Origin: DATEKX01 sp963726785
Lineage (GTDB): Bacteria > Acidobacteriota > Blastocatellia > UBA7656
NCBI GenBank assembly: GCA_963726785.1
Contig: CAVSDJ010000009.1
Coordinates: 930,001-994,000 of the forward strand
Length of the DNA stretch: 64,000 bases
Direction of reading: 5' to 3'
Positions 1-11,600 of this stretch are shown in pieces. Positions within the stretch are counted from its first letter, which is position 1, and every line of letters begins with the position of its first letter. A model generated the notes under the pieces. That model was not told the origin of the DNA, did not search any database, and saw nothing but the letters and a program-made list of their open reading frames with translations. The position numbers were made by a program, and so were the translations under genes.

Positions 1-2
1 AC

Positions 3-2381
3 ATCTCGGTTCTGGAACTGTTTTGGACCCTTTCGCGCGGTTTTCATCTGGTGATTCAGGGAGACCATGATTACGCTCAGCGCCACTCGACTCCGCATCG
101 GGAAAGGTCGGAGAGCAAGACAGAGTTCAGCCTGTTTTATTTTGCAAGCGATGATCGAGAAGTTGCCGACGATAGATACAGGCTGCTTTTTGAGGGGGCG
201 AAATTTGCTGACCGGCATGGTTTTTCAGCGGTCTGGACTCCTGAGCGGCACTTCCACCCCTTCGGCGGCCTCTACCCCAACCCCTCCGTGACCGGAGCCG
301 CCATCGCCGCGATCACACAAAGAGTGAAGATTCGAGCCGGAAGCGTCGTGCTGCCGTTACACCATCCGCTGCGGGTTGCCGAGGAATGGTCGGTCGTAGA
401 TAACATCTCGAAAGGAAGGGTGGGCATCTCGGTCGCTTCGGGTTGGCACGCAGATGATTTCATCCTGACCCCGCAAAGTTATGCGGATCGCAAAGAACTG
501 ATGCTCCGCAATCTGGAGATCATTCTAAAGCTCTGGCGGGGAGAGTCTGTCTCGTTTAAGGGTGGCGCAGGGAATGAAGTCGAAGCGAAAATCTTTCCCC
601 GGCCCGTGCAGCGCGAACTGCCAATCTGGGTGACAGCGGCGGGCACACCGGAAACCTTTCAAATCGCTGGCGAGATCGGCGCAGGTCTCTTGACACACTT
701 GCTGGGGCAGAGCCTCGAAGAGTTGGCCGACAAGATTTCGATTTATCGTCACGCATGGCGAGAGCATGGTCACGGCCCCGGAACCGGTCACGTCACCTTG
801 ATGGTCCACACTTTCATCGGCGCTGACCTCGACGAGGTTCGAGCAAAGGTCAGAGAACCCTTCTGCTCTTACCTGAAGAGTTCTTACGGATTGATCAAGA
901 ACCTGGCGCGAAGTCTTGGCAGGGACATGGAATCGGACAACTTCACACAGGAAGACATGGATGCGCTGCTCTCGCACGCCTTCGACAGGTATTTTCAGAC
1001 CAGCGGTTTGATGGGCACCTTGAGCACTTGCATGGAGATGGTCGAGCGAATCAAGGCGACCGGCGTTGACGAATTGGCCTGCCTCATAGATTTCGGCGTG
1101 GAGACCGATGCGGTGCTACACAGCCTTCAATACCTTGAGAAGTTGAAGAGGCAGGTAGATGAAACGGAGGCGGTCGTTGTTGAGGACTATTCGATCCTGA
1201 CGCAGATCAAGAGGCTGGGTATCACACATCTCCAATGCACTCCCTCGATGGCGAGGATGCTGGCTTACGAGCCTGAAGCGTTCAGCGGTCTGCCAAGCCT
1301 TGAGAAGCTCTTGCTCGGGGGCGAGGCGCTGCCCCTTCCGCTTGCGCAGGAACTCGGAAAATCAGCGGGCGGAGACCTGCGCAATATGTACGGCCCCACG
1401 GAAACAACCGTCTGGTCTCTCACAGACCCTGTAGAGAGAGATGCTCCGAAGATCACGATAGGGCGTCCCATCGGAAACACGCAGGTTTACATTTTGGATC
1501 GCAAGCTTGAGCCGTCGCCCATCAACCTCACAGGAGGCCTTCACATCGGCGGTGAAGGAGTGGCTCGCGGCTATGCAAATTTGCCCGGCCTGACGGCAGA
1601 GAGATTCGTTCCCGATCCCTTCAGCGGCGGGGCCGGATTGCGACTCTATAACACGGGGGACGTGGCGCGTTACCTGCCCGGCGGGAAGATCGAGTTTGTG
1701 GGCAGACCCGATCAACAGGTGAAGCTGCGTGGCCATAGGATCGAGCTTGGAGAAATCGAAGCCACGCTCGAACAACATCTCGCCATACGTCAGACGGCAG
1801 TGCTGCTGCAGGAAGATTCGCGGGGAGATCAACGGCTGGTGGCTTACGTCGTCAGCGACCTGGACGGCTCATTCAACATCGCCGAAGTCAGGGATTTTCT
1901 GAAGAACCACCTCCCGGAATACATGATTCCTGCCGTCTGGGTCAAGCTGGACGCTATGCCATTAACCCCCAACGGAAAGATCTATCGCCAGGGGTTGCCC
2001 GCGGCAGAGCAAGGCATGCTGGTAGACGAAAGAATCATCGCTCCTCCCAGAACCCCTGTCGAACAAATCCTCGTCGGCGTCTGGGAGGATGTGCTGGAGG
2101 TGGACGAAGTAGGCATTCATGATGACTTCTTCAAGATCGGGGGCCATTCTTTGTTGGCTGCCCAACTCATCTCGCGCCTGCGCGAAACCTTCCAGTTTGA
2201 ATTGCCGCTGCGAACACTCTTTGAAGCGACCACTGTGGCGGAGTTGGCCGAGGTTTTGACCAGGGAGCCTGAGCAGGGGATGAGAGTTCAGAGGATCGCG
2301 GAACTTATGATAAGCGTCGCCAACTACTCCGACGAAGAGGTCGAAGCCATGCTCGGCAACAGTCATTTTATCGGCGGGTGA
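3..2381 (+). CDS. NRPS C-terminal part: A domain with inserted luciferase-like monooxygenase, then T domain (5' truncated by window)
   Basis: The frame is open from the left edge, and its first codons encode the A4 core (ISVLELFW), so the true start is upstream. A luciferase-like flavin monooxygenase domain (about 120-1160) interrupts the A domain just after A4. The A domain resumes at about 1165 and continues through A5 (MYGPTETT), A7 (YNTGD), A8 and A10 (NGKIYRQ). A T domain follows, with GGHSLL and its phosphopantetheine serine at 2148-2150, then a 50-residue tail without thioesterase. The specificity residues read D?-I-L-Q-L-G-M-V-W-K, the known Gly code; the first D is cut by the edge. 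The insert matches the MupA/Atu3671-type monooxygenase family, so oxidation of the tethered residue is inferred. The gene ends 12 nt before the next, implying co-transcription. GTG at 51 is only an internal codon. Confidence 0.93.
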   Translation: MSVLELFWTLSRGFHLVIQGDHDYAQRHSTPHRERSESKTEFSLFYFASDDREVADDRYRLLFEGAKFADRHGFSAVWTPERHFHPFGGLYPNPSVTGAAIAAITQRVKIRAGSVVLPLHHPLRVAEEWSVVDNISKGRVGISVASGWHADDFILTPQSYADRKELMLRNLEIILKLWRGESVSFKGGAGNEVEAKIFPRPVQRELPIWVTAAGTPETFQIAGEIGAGLLTHLLGQSLEELADKISIYRHAWREHGHGPGTGHVTLMVHTFIGADLDEVRAKVREPFCSYLKSSYGLIKNLARSLGRDMESDNFTQEDMDALLSHAFDRYFQTSGLMGTLSTCMEMVERIKATGVDELACLIDFGVETDAVLHSLQYLEKLKRQVDETEAVVVEDYSILTQIKRLGITHLQCTPSMARMLAYEPEAFSGLPSLEKLLLGGEALPLPLAQELGKSAGGDLRNMYGPTETTVWSLTDPVERDAPKITIGRPIGNTQVYILDRKLEPSPINLTGGLHIGGEGVARGYANLPGLTAERFVPDPFSGGAGLRLYNTGDVARYLPGGKIEFVGRPDQQVKLRGHRIELGEIEATLEQHLAIRQTAVLLQEDSRGDQRLVAYVVSDLDGSFNIAEVRDFLKNHLPEYMIPAVWVKLDAMPLTPNGKIYRQGLPAAEQGMLVDERIIAPPRTPVEQILVGVWEDVLEVDEVGIHDDFFKIGGHSLLAAQLISRLRETFQFELPLRTLFEATTVAELAEVLTREPEQGMRVQRIAELMISVANYSDEEVEAMLGNSHFIGG
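120..1160 (+). other. Luciferase-like FMN monooxygenase domain inserted in A domain
   Basis: About 345 residues resembling bacterial-luciferase-type flavin monooxygenases of the MupA/Atu3671 class. The beginning (SLFYFASD), the TPERHFHPFGG segment and the SGWHADDF segment are visible. It sits between the A4 motif and the A5-A10 part of the A domain, which is the usual insertion point for this family. Such domains are thought to hydroxylate or oxidise the carrier-bound residue. The exact reaction here is not deducible. Confidence 0.88.
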
Positions 2382-2386
2382 GGGAC

Positions 2387-2396
2387 AGAGGAAATG
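2387..2396 (+). promoter_or_regulatory. Ribosome binding site for the 2394 NRPS gene
   Basis: A purine run AGAGGAA lies directly upstream of ATG 2394, in the 12-nt gap after the preceding stop codon. This tight spacing supports ATG 2394 as the start and an operon with the upstream gene. Confidence 0.55.
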
Positions 2397-4385
2397 AAGC
2401 GGATCTCTAAATCTGATCTGACACCGAAGAAGCAAGCGCTGCTTCAGCAATTGATCCAGAGCCAGGGGCTTGGGTTGTCAACCTCGCCGAAGATCCCTGT
2501 GAGAGAAGATCGGAGTCGTGCCCCGCTCTCTTATGCCCAACAGGGCATCTGGTTCATCAACGAGTTAGAGCCGGGAAGCCCGGTCTACAATGATCATTTC
2601 GCGCTCCGCCTGACGGGGCCGGTCAATGACGCCGCGCTCGAACAGGGCTTGAATGAAATAGTCAACCGCCACGAAGCCCTCCGCACAACCTTCAAGATCG
2701 TGGACCGCGAGCCGGTACAGGTGATAGCCCGCTGCCTGAGCCTGACCATCCCAGTCTTTGAGGTGAGCGGCCTTGATGGGAATGCGCCACACGAGATGAC
2801 AATGGAACTGGCCGTTGCCGAGGCTCGAAGACCCTTTGATCTCGAAAGCGGCCCCCTGATTAGAATGACACTGTTGAAGTTCTCCGGGGAAGAGTGCTTG
2901 CTGGTTTTCACGATCCATCATCTTGTCTCCGACGGCTGGTCGCTCGGAATCTTCACTAAGGAACTGGCCACTCTTTACGATAGATTCGTCGCCGGATCAA
3001 GCTCTGTGCTGCCCGCGCTTCCTATCCAGTACGGAGATTATGCCCGGTGGCAGAAGACATGGGTGGAAGAGAGCGTGCGCGCTTTACATCTCCCTTACTG
3101 GAAGGAGAAGCTCGCCGGTAGTAGACCGGCACTCGATTTACCCCTGGACCATTCACGCCCTGAGTCGCAGAGCTATAACGGGACCAGGGAATCATTACAC
3201 ATCCCGCCACAACTGAACCGGAAACTGAAGTCTTTCAGCCAACAAAATGCCGGGACCGTTTTCATGTTGTTGGCGGCTGCCTTCAAGGCGCTTCTGTATC
3301 GCTATACAGGAGAGACCGACATCCTGATTGGGAATCCGGTCGCAGGGCGTCACGGGTCAGAAACTGAAGGACTCATAGGAGTATTCGTCAATACTATAAT
3401 CCTCAGAACCGGGCTTTCCGGCGAGTTGAGCTTTAAGGACCTCCACGCACGTGTCAGAGAGACGGCGCTCTCCGCTTTCGACCGCCAGGATTTGCCGTTT
3501 GAGATTCTTGTAGAGGAACTAAACCCGGATCGAGGCTTGAGCCGCAACCCGCTGTTTCAAGTCGCCTTCGCCTTCCAAAACGAGCCAGCGCGAGAATTGC
3601 GGTTGCCGGGCTTGACCCTCGAACGTCTTAACATAGATGCAGGGACCGCAAAATTTGATCTCACTTTGGATTTCATAGATTCAGGACAGAATCTAATCGG
3701 GGCGTTGGAATACAACACGGATCTGTTTGAGGCGGCGACGATACGAAGGATGGCAGGCCATCTTTTGAATCTTCTGGAAGGGGCTGTTTCCCACCCCGAA
3801 CGGCGACTTTGTGAGCTTCCGATGCTATCGCAAGCAGGGCGACAGCAGGTGATGGTGGAGTGGAACGACACGCACAGCAAGACAGGAGCCGAGCAGTCCG
3901 TGCACGAAGCCTTTGATCGCCAGGCTCAACTCAGTCCTGATGCCGTCGCTCTTGTTTCCGATCACCTCTACCTCACTTATTCAGAACTCTACTGCCGCGC
4001 TAACCAACTGGCCCGTCACCTGATCCGCATCGGCGTCAAACCCGATCTTAGAGTTGCCGTTTGCCTCCAGCGATCCTCAGAACTGGTCATCGCGCTGCTC
4101 GGCGCGCTCAAGGCCGGGGGCGCTTACGTGCCGCTCGACCCGGCTTACCCTTCCCAGCGATTAAACTTCATGCTGGCGGACGCGCGGCCCCACGTCTTGC
4201 TTACTCATTCGCGATTGTCTGAGAGTTTTTCATCCTCTGACGCACACGTTCTGTGTCTGGATAAGGACTGGGCGCGCATTGAGCAGGAAGACAGAACTAC
4301 ACCCGGCGTGGGGTTGACGTCACAGAATCTGGCTTATGTCATCTACACGTCAGGCTCGACCGGGCAGCCCAAGGAGTGGAGGTGA
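2394..4385 (+). CDS. NRPS fragment: C domain plus A-domain N-terminus (frameshifted into next frame)
   Basis: The product opens with a short lead (MKRISKSDLTPKK) and then a full C domain from about 2520. It has PLSYAQQGIWF and an intact HHLVSDG motif (His codons 2916-2921). The A domain starts at about 3880 (A1 LTYSEL, A2 LKAGGAYVPLDP) and reaches A3, YTSGSTGQPK. The frame then reads EWR and stops. The rest of the same A domain continues at once in the frame of the next entry. One extra G in the run after CCCAA (about 4373-4376) would restore PKGVEVSHGG. This is therefore the N-terminus of a much larger synthetase, not a free-standing C-A protein. The SD-like AGAGGAA and the 12-nt gap support the start. 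Confidence 0.9.
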   Translation: MKRISKSDLTPKKQALLQQLIQSQGLGLSTSPKIPVREDRSRAPLSYAQQGIWFINELEPGSPVYNDHFALRLTGPVNDAALEQGLNEIVNRHEALRTTFKIVDREPVQVIARCLSLTIPVFEVSGLDGNAPHEMTMELAVAEARRPFDLESGPLIRMTLLKFSGEECLLVFTIHHLVSDGWSLGIFTKELATLYDRFVAGSSSVLPALPIQYGDYARWQKTWVEESVRALHLPYWKEKLAGSRPALDLPLDHSRPESQSYNGTRESLHIPPQLNRKLKSFSQQNAGTVFMLLAAAFKALLYRYTGETDILIGNPVAGRHGSETEGLIGVFVNTIILRTGLSGELSFKDLHARVRETALSAFDRQDLPFEILVEELNPDRGLSRNPLFQVAFAFQNEPARELRLPGLTLERLNIDAGTAKFDLTLDFIDSGQNLIGALEYNTDLFEAATIRRMAGHLLNLLEGAVSHPERRLCELPMLSQAGRQQVMVEWNDTHSKTGAEQSVHEAFDRQAQLSPDAVALVSDHLYLTYSELYCRANQLARHLIRIGVKPDLRVAVCLQRSSELVIALLGALKAGGAYVPLDPAYPSQRLNFMLADARPHVLLTHSRLSESFSSSDAHVLCLDKDWARIEQEDRTTPGVGLTSQNLAYVIYTSGSTGQPKEWR

Positions 4386-5640
4386 GTCACGGTGGGGTGC
4401 TGAATCTGGTGTGGTGGCATAACGAGGCATTTGAGGTAACGCAAGAAGACCGGGCGACGCAGTTGGCAGGGATTTCATTCGACGCCTGCGGGTGGGAGAT
4501 GTGGCCGTACCTGAGCGCGGGTGCGAGTATCCATCTGGCTGGAGAAGAGGTGCGATTATCGCCGGAGGAGTTGAAGAGGTGGGTGATCGAGGAGGGGATA
4601 ACGATAAGTTTTATGCCGACGCCGGTAGCCGAACAGGCGGTGAGGATGGAGTGGGGAGAGCAGACGCGGTTGAGGTTATTGCTGACGGGAGGAGATGAGT
4701 TGCATTGCGCGCCACGGGCATCACAGGGGTTCGTGGTGGTGAACAACTACGGGCCGACGGAGAACAGCGTGGTGGCGACATCAGGGAGGGTGGAGGCAGG
4801 CGGATCAGGTGGGAGGAAGCCGAGTATAGGGAGGCCGATCACGAACAATAAGGTGTATGTGGTCGACGAGAACATGGGTGCGGTGAGTGCCGGGGTGGCC
4901 GGAGAGATATGCATAGGGGGTGCGAGTCTGGGGCGGGGGTATTTTGGAAGCGCCGAATTGACGGCGGAGAAGTTCAGGCCGAATGGGATGAGAGGGGCAG
5001 TCGGAGAGCGGGTGTATCGAACGGGAGATCTTGGGAGGTGGAGAGAGGGAGGAGAGCTGGAGTTCATCAGTAGACTGGATAACCAGGTGAAGGTAAGAGG
5101 GTACAGGATAGAGCTTGGAGAGATAGAGGCGGAGGTGATGAAGGGAGGAGTGGTGAAGCAGTGCGCGGTGGTGGTCAGGGAGGATGGGGCAGGAGAGAAG
5201 CGGATAGTGGCGTATGTGGTAGGGAGAGGAGAAGGGAGAGTAGAGAGCGGAGAGGTGAGGAAATATCTGCAAGGAAGGCTGCCGGACTACATGGTGCCGA
5301 GCAGGATAGTGGAGCTGTCAGAGATGCCGCTGACGGTGAACGGGAAGGTAGATCGCAAGGCGCTGCCAGCGCCGACAACAGGAGGCGAGAGCATAGAAAG
5401 CCAGCAGCCGGGCACAGCGGTCGAGGAGATCATAGCAGACATCTTTGCCGAGGTATTAAAGGTAGAGCGGATCGGAGTAGAAGAGAACTTCTTCGAGCAA
5501 GGAGGGCACTCGCTGCTGGCTACGCAGGTGGTGTCGCGGGTGAGAGAAGCATTACAGGTGGAGTTGCCTTTGAGGGCATTGTTCGAGGCACCGACGGTGG
5601 AAGGATTGGCCAGAGCGGTCGAGCGAGAACGGGGCGAGGG
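2520..5640 (+). other. Module 1 (C-A-T), predicted Leu
   Basis: C about 2520-3800, A about 3880-5380 (interrupted near 4375), T about 5400-5630 with the attachment serine at 5510-5512. Residues lining the A pocket, read by alignment to GrsA, are D-A-W-F-L-G-N-V-V-K, an exact match to the classical Leu code. Confidence 0.85.
4370..4382 (+). other. Frameshift site (apparent 1-nt deletion) in A3 motif
   Basis: The sequence CCCAAGGAGTGGAGGTGAG breaks PKG-V. Reading CCCAAGGGAGTGGAGGTG gives P-K-G-V-E-V, which is the family consensus. The frame before is 0 and the frame after is 2 (mod 3), as expected for one missing base. Confidence 0.85.
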
Positions 5641-8600
5641 CGGGCGGCTTGATGCGCCAGCGATAGAGGCAGTCAGCAGAGAACGAGAGCTTGAGTTGTC
5701 ATACGCACAGCAGAGGCTGTGGTTCATGCAGCAACTTGAGCCGGAGAGCGCGGCCTACAACATCCCGATGGGGGTGAGGCTGCGAGGCGAGATGAATGAG
5801 ACGGCGCTGAGGCAGAGCCTCGAAGAGATAGCGCGGCGCCACGAGGTGCTGAGGACGAGGTTCGAGACGAGAGAAGGGCGGCCCGTGCAGGTCATCGATG
5901 AGGCGAGTGAGATTGCGATGCCGGTCAGTGACGTCAGCCATCTTGAGACAGATGATGCGGAGCAGCGAGCAGGAGAGATAGCACAAGAGGAAGCCGTTAG
6001 GTCGTTTGATCTTGAGCGAGGACCGGTGTGGAGAGCCAGGCTCGTCAGATTGAGTAATGACGAACACCTGCTTGTGATAAACCAGCATCATGTCGCGAGC
6101 GACGGATGGTCGCTGGGAGTGATGGTCAACGAGTTCACCGCGCTTTATGAGAGCTATCGTGAAGGGAAGCAGTCCCGGCTTGCAGAGCTTGAAGTGCAGT
6201 ATGCGGACTTCGCCGTGTGGCAGAGGGAGTGGCTGACGGGCGAGGTGCTGCAACAGCAGATGGATTACTGGAAACACCAACTCGCCCAACTGCCCCTGCT
6301 AGAACTGCCGACGGATCATCCCCGTCCCGCTCATCGATCTCATCACGGGGCTGAGGTCAGCTTCATGCTATCTGCCGAGCTGACCCATCAGTTGAAGGCG
6401 CTGAGCCGTCGAGAAGGTGTCACCCTGTTTATGACCCTGCTCGCCGCTTTCCAGTCGCTGCTCTCTCGCTACTCTGCTCAACACGATGTCGCGATAGGCA
6501 CGGCCATCGCCGGGCGCAATCACTCGGGCATAGAAACGCTGATCGGGTTTTTCGTCAACACGCTTGTGCTGAGAACGGACCTGTCAGCAAACCCGACCGT
6601 AGAACAACTGCTGGCCGACGTGAGACAGACGACGCTGGATGCCTATGAGCATCAGGACGTGCCGTTCGAGAAGCTGGTCGAGCAGTTGCAGCCGGAGCGA
6701 AGCCTGAGCCGGGAGCCGATGTTTCAGGTGATGTTGATCCATCAGCAGGGAGCCAGGGCGGCAACAGCAGGTAGTGGAGGAGGGCTGACGAACCTGCGAA
6801 TGAGAAGCGAGGCAGTGTCTACGAGGACGGCCAAGTTCGACCTGACGCTGTCAGTGGGCGAGCAGGAGGGGGTACTGGAGGGGGCGTTGGAGTACGCGAC
6901 GGAGTTGTACGAGAAGCCTCGGATGAGTCGGCTGATCGGGCACTTGAGAAGGATGCTGGAAGGGATGGTCGGCGACGGGCGGCGGCGGGTCAAGGAACTG
7001 CCGTTGCTGAGCGAAGCCGAGTTGCAACAGGTCGTCTTTGAGTGGAACGATGCGCCCGTGGGCGAGACTGCCGACTGCTGCGTGCAGGCTATGTTCGAGC
7101 GCCAGGCCGAGCGAGCCGCAGAAGCGGTAGCGGTGGTCTGCGAAGAGCAGCGACTTAGCTACGGAGAACTCAACAGCAGGGCGAACCAACTGGCGCACCA
7201 CCTCCGCACGCAGGGAGTCGGCCCGGAAGTCAGAGTCGGGATCTGCCTGGACCGGGGGGTGGAGATGGTCGTCGCGCTGATGGGGGTGCTCAAGGCCGGG
7301 GGCGCGTATGTGCCGCTCGATCCTGCATACCCCGAGCAGCGGCTCGACTACATGATGGAGGACGCGGGGGTTGAGGCGGTGATAACAGAGGAAGGGTTGC
7401 AGGAAGCCGTGAGAGGCTATGGCGGGAAGGTGGTGATGATCGACAGGGACTGGGAGTTGATCTGTGAGCAGAGCATCGACAACCCGGCCTCGGTTACTGT
7501 GGGAGAGAACCTCGCCTATCTGATCTACACGTCGGGGTCGACGGGCAGGCCCAAGGGGGTGATGATCTGCCAGAAGAACGCGGTGGCGTTCATCAACTGG
7601 GAGAGGGAGGTATACGCCGGATCGTTGATGGAAGGGGTGCTGGCCTCGACGTCGATCTGCTTCGACCTGTCGGTGTTCGAGTTGTTTGGGGTGCTGTGCG
7701 TGGGAGGGCGAGTGGTGATGGCGCAGAGCGCGGTGGAGGTCGGGGATCTGGTCGAGAGGGGGGAGGTGGTGTTGATAAACACGGTGCCGTCAGCGTGTGA
7801 TGCGCTGGTGAGAGCCGGAGGGATAGGAGGATCGGTGAGGGTGGTAAATCTGGCAGGGGAGGCGCTGAGGAGGGAGTTGGTCGAGAGGGTGTATGAAAGC
7901 GGGGTAGTGGAGCGAGTCTACAATTTGTACGGGCCGAGTGAGACGACGACGTATTCGACCTACAGCAGGGTGGAGCGAGGAGAGCGAACAGAGCCGAGCA
8001 TAGGGAGGGCGACATCGAGCAGCGAGGTGTATGTGCTGGATGAGTGGATGGAGGCGGTAGGGATAGGAGTGGTAGGGGAGGTATGCATAGGAGGAGAGGG
8101 GCTGTCGAGAGGATACTATGGGAGAGGGGGACTGACGGCGGAGAAGTACGTGCCGACAGGGATAGGAGGAGGAGGAGAGGCAGGCAGGAGGGTGTATCGA
8201 ACGGGAGACAAGGGGAGGTATGGAGAGGGAGGGGAGATAGAGTATCTAGGGCGAGCAGATCAGCAGGTGAAGGTGAGGGGTTACAGGATCGAGCTAGGAG
8301 AGATAGAGGCGGAGGTGATGAAGGGAGGAGTGGTGAAGCAGTGTGCGGTGGTGGTCAGGGAGGATGAGGCAGGAGAGAAGCGGATAGTGGCGTATGTGGT
8401 AGGGAGAGGAGAAGGGAGAGTAGAGAGCGGAGAGGTGAGGAAATATCTGCAAGGAAGGCTGCCGGACTACATGGTGCCGAGCAGGATAGTGGAGCTGTCA
8501 GAGATGCCGCTGACGGTGAACGGGAAGGTGGATCGCAAGGCGCTGCCAGCGGCGGTAGCAGTAGAGATGACAGAGGAGGGCGAAGAGGAACGGACGGCAA

Positions 8601-11600
8601 TCGAGGAGATCATAGCAGGGATATTTGCCGAGGTGTTAAGGCGAGAGAAAGTCGGAGTAGAAGAGAACTTCTTCGAGCTAGGGGGGCACTCGCTGCTGGC
8701 TACGCAGGTGGTGTCGCGGGTGAGAGAAGCATTACAGGTGGAATTGCCTTTGAGGGCATTGTTCGAGGCACCGACGGTTGCAGGGCTGTCGAAAGCGGTG
8801 GAGCGAGAACGGGGCGAGGGCGGGCGGCTTGATGCGCCAGCGATAGAAGCGGTCAGCAGAGAACGAGAGCTTGAGTTGTCATACGCGCAGCAGAGGCTGT
8901 GGTTCATGCAGCAACTTGAGCCGGAGAGTGCGGCCTACAACATCCCGATGGGGGTGAGGCTGCGAGGCGAGATGAATGAGACGGCGCTGAGGCAGAGCCT
9001 CGAAGAGATAGCGCGGCGCCACGAGGTGCTGAGGACGAGGTTCGAGACGAGAGAAGGGCGGCCCGTGCAGGTCATCGATGAGGCGAGTGAGATTGCGATA
9101 CCGGTCAGTGACGTCAGCCATCTTGAGACAGATGATGCGGAGCAGCGAGCAAGAGAGATAGCACAAGAGGAAGCCGTTAGGTCGTTTGATCTGGAGAGAG
9201 GACCGGTGTGGAGAGCCAGGCTCGTCAGATTGAGTAATGACGAACACCTGCTTGTGATAAACCAGCATCATGTCGCGAGCGACGGATGGTCGCTGGGAGT
9301 GATGGTCAGTGAGTTCACCTCGCTGTATGAGAGCTATGGTGAAGGGAAGCAGTCCCGGCTTGCAGAGCTTGAAGTGCAGTATGCGGACTTCGCCGTGTGG
9401 CAGAGGAAGTGGCTGACGGGCGAGGTGCTGCAACAGCAGATGGATTACTGGAAGCATCAGCTTGCTCAACTGCCCCTGCTAGAGCTGCCGACGGATCATC
9501 CCCGTCCCGCTCATCGATCTCATCACGGGGCTGAGGTCGGCTTCATGCTATCTGCCGAGCTGACCCATCAGTTGAAGGCGCTGAGCCGTCGAGAAGGTGT
9601 CACCCTGTTTATGACCCTGCTCGCCGCTTTCCAGACCACGCTCGGCAAATACGCCTCCCAACGCGATGTCGCGGTGGGCACCCCCATTGCTAACCGCAAC
9701 CGCCTGCAAACGGAGCCTCTGATCGGGTTCTTCGTCAACCAACTGGTCCTGCGCACTGACCTGTCGGCAAACCCAAGCTTCCGCCAACTGCTCAGGCAAG
9801 TGAGGCAGACTACGCTTGAAGCCTACTCGAACCAGGACGTGCCGTTCGAGAAGCTGGTCGAGCAGTTGCAGCCGGAACGCGACTTCAAGCGAGGGCCGCT
9901 GTTCGAGGTGGAGGTGGTGTTGCAGAACACGCCGCGAGAGGAGTTGCGAGCAGCGGGAGTGGAGATGAGGGTGGAGGAGAGCGAAACCACGGTGGCGAAG
10001 TTCGACCTGACGCTAAGGGCGAGCGAGAGCAAGGGTGGGCTGGAGGGGGCAGTAGTGTATGCCACAGAGTTGTATGAAGAGACGAGCATGAGGCGGATGG
10101 CTGGGCAGTTGAGGTTGGTGCTGGAGGCGATGGTGAGGGACGCGGAGGAGGCGGTAGGGGAGGTGAGTTTGCTGAGTGAGGCGGAGCGACAGCAGGTGGT
10201 GGTGGAGTGGAACGACACGCACGGCCCGAGGGGAGGCGAGCAGTCCGTGCACGAGGCCTTTGATCGCCAGGCTGAGCGGGTTCCAGAAGCAATAGCGATA
10301 GTGTATGAAGAACAGCAATTGAGTTACGGAGAGTTAAGCCGCCGGTCCAACCAGCTTGCCCGCTATCTTCGCCGTCTTGGGGTCGGCCCTGAAGTGTGTG
10401 TGGCGCTGTATCTAAATCGCAGCCCGGAGATGGTTATCGCGCTGTTCGGCGTGCTCAAGGCTGGTGGAGCCTACGTTCCCCTCGACATTGCCTCTCCGCG
10501 AGAACGATTAGCCTGGATGCTTTCGGATGTGAGCGCACTGATCCTGATGACTAAGCAACACTGGCTGGCTTCCTTGCCGCAATTATCAGTCAAGACCGTC
10601 TGTCTTGATCAGGATTGGGAAACTATCTCCGGCCACAGCACTGAGATGGTGACCAGTGAGGTGATGCCTGCCAACCTCGCTTATCTGCTCTATACCTCTG
10701 GCTCGACCGGTCAGCCGAAGGCCGTGATGATCGAGCATAGCAGCCTCTACAACTACCTGAGGTGGTGCAGCGAGGGTTTGCTGAAGGATTCGAGTACGAG
10801 TTTGCCGATGACGACGGCGCTGTCGTTCGATGCTGCTCTGAAGCAACTCTTCCCACCCCTGCTGCGCGGCGAGAAGTTGAGGTTGATAGCGGAAGAGACG
10901 GTAACTCAGCCCGACCGACTGGCGGTTGCGTTGAGTGTTGATGGAGAGGCGACTTTCAATTGTGTGCCGTCACTGTGGCAAGTGTTCCTTGAAGCTGCGA
11001 GCGCCGGACGAGTGAAGTTACCTGCCGGACTCAGGAGGTTGTTTGTCGGAGGCGAGCGGTTGAGTCAGAAATTGGTCAGCCGCACGATGTCCATGCTGCC
11101 CGGTGTAGAGATCTGGAATTTCTACGGACCGACTGAGGTGACAGCAAACGCGAGCGTGAGCCGTATTAGCGACCAGAAGACGGTCAGCATAGGGCGGCCC
11201 ATAGCCAACACCCATCTCTACGTGCTGGACGATCATATGATCTTGGCGGGGGTGGGCACACGGGAAGAATTATATATAGGCGGAGCGGGGCTGGCGCGAG
11301 GGTATTTTAGAAGAGCGGAGCAGACGGCAGACCGGTTCGTGCCGGATGGTGTGAGCGGGGCAGTGGGGGCCAGGCTGTACAGAAGCGGCGACGAGGTGAA
11401 GTGGCGCAGGGATGGTGAAATGGAGTTTGTGGGAAGAGGCGACGAGCAGGTGAAGGTGCGAGGATATCGGATCGAGCTGGGAGAGATAGAAGCGGCGCTG
11501 ATGAAGCAGGGGGCAGTGGTGCAGTGTGTGGTAACGGCGCGAGAAGATGAGGAAAGCAATCAGGGGCTGGCAGCCTACTATGTGACTGGAGGAGAAGGGA

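Noticed and set aside
51..53. GTG as start of the first protein
   Set aside because: The upstream codons in the same frame already encode the conserved A4 motif.
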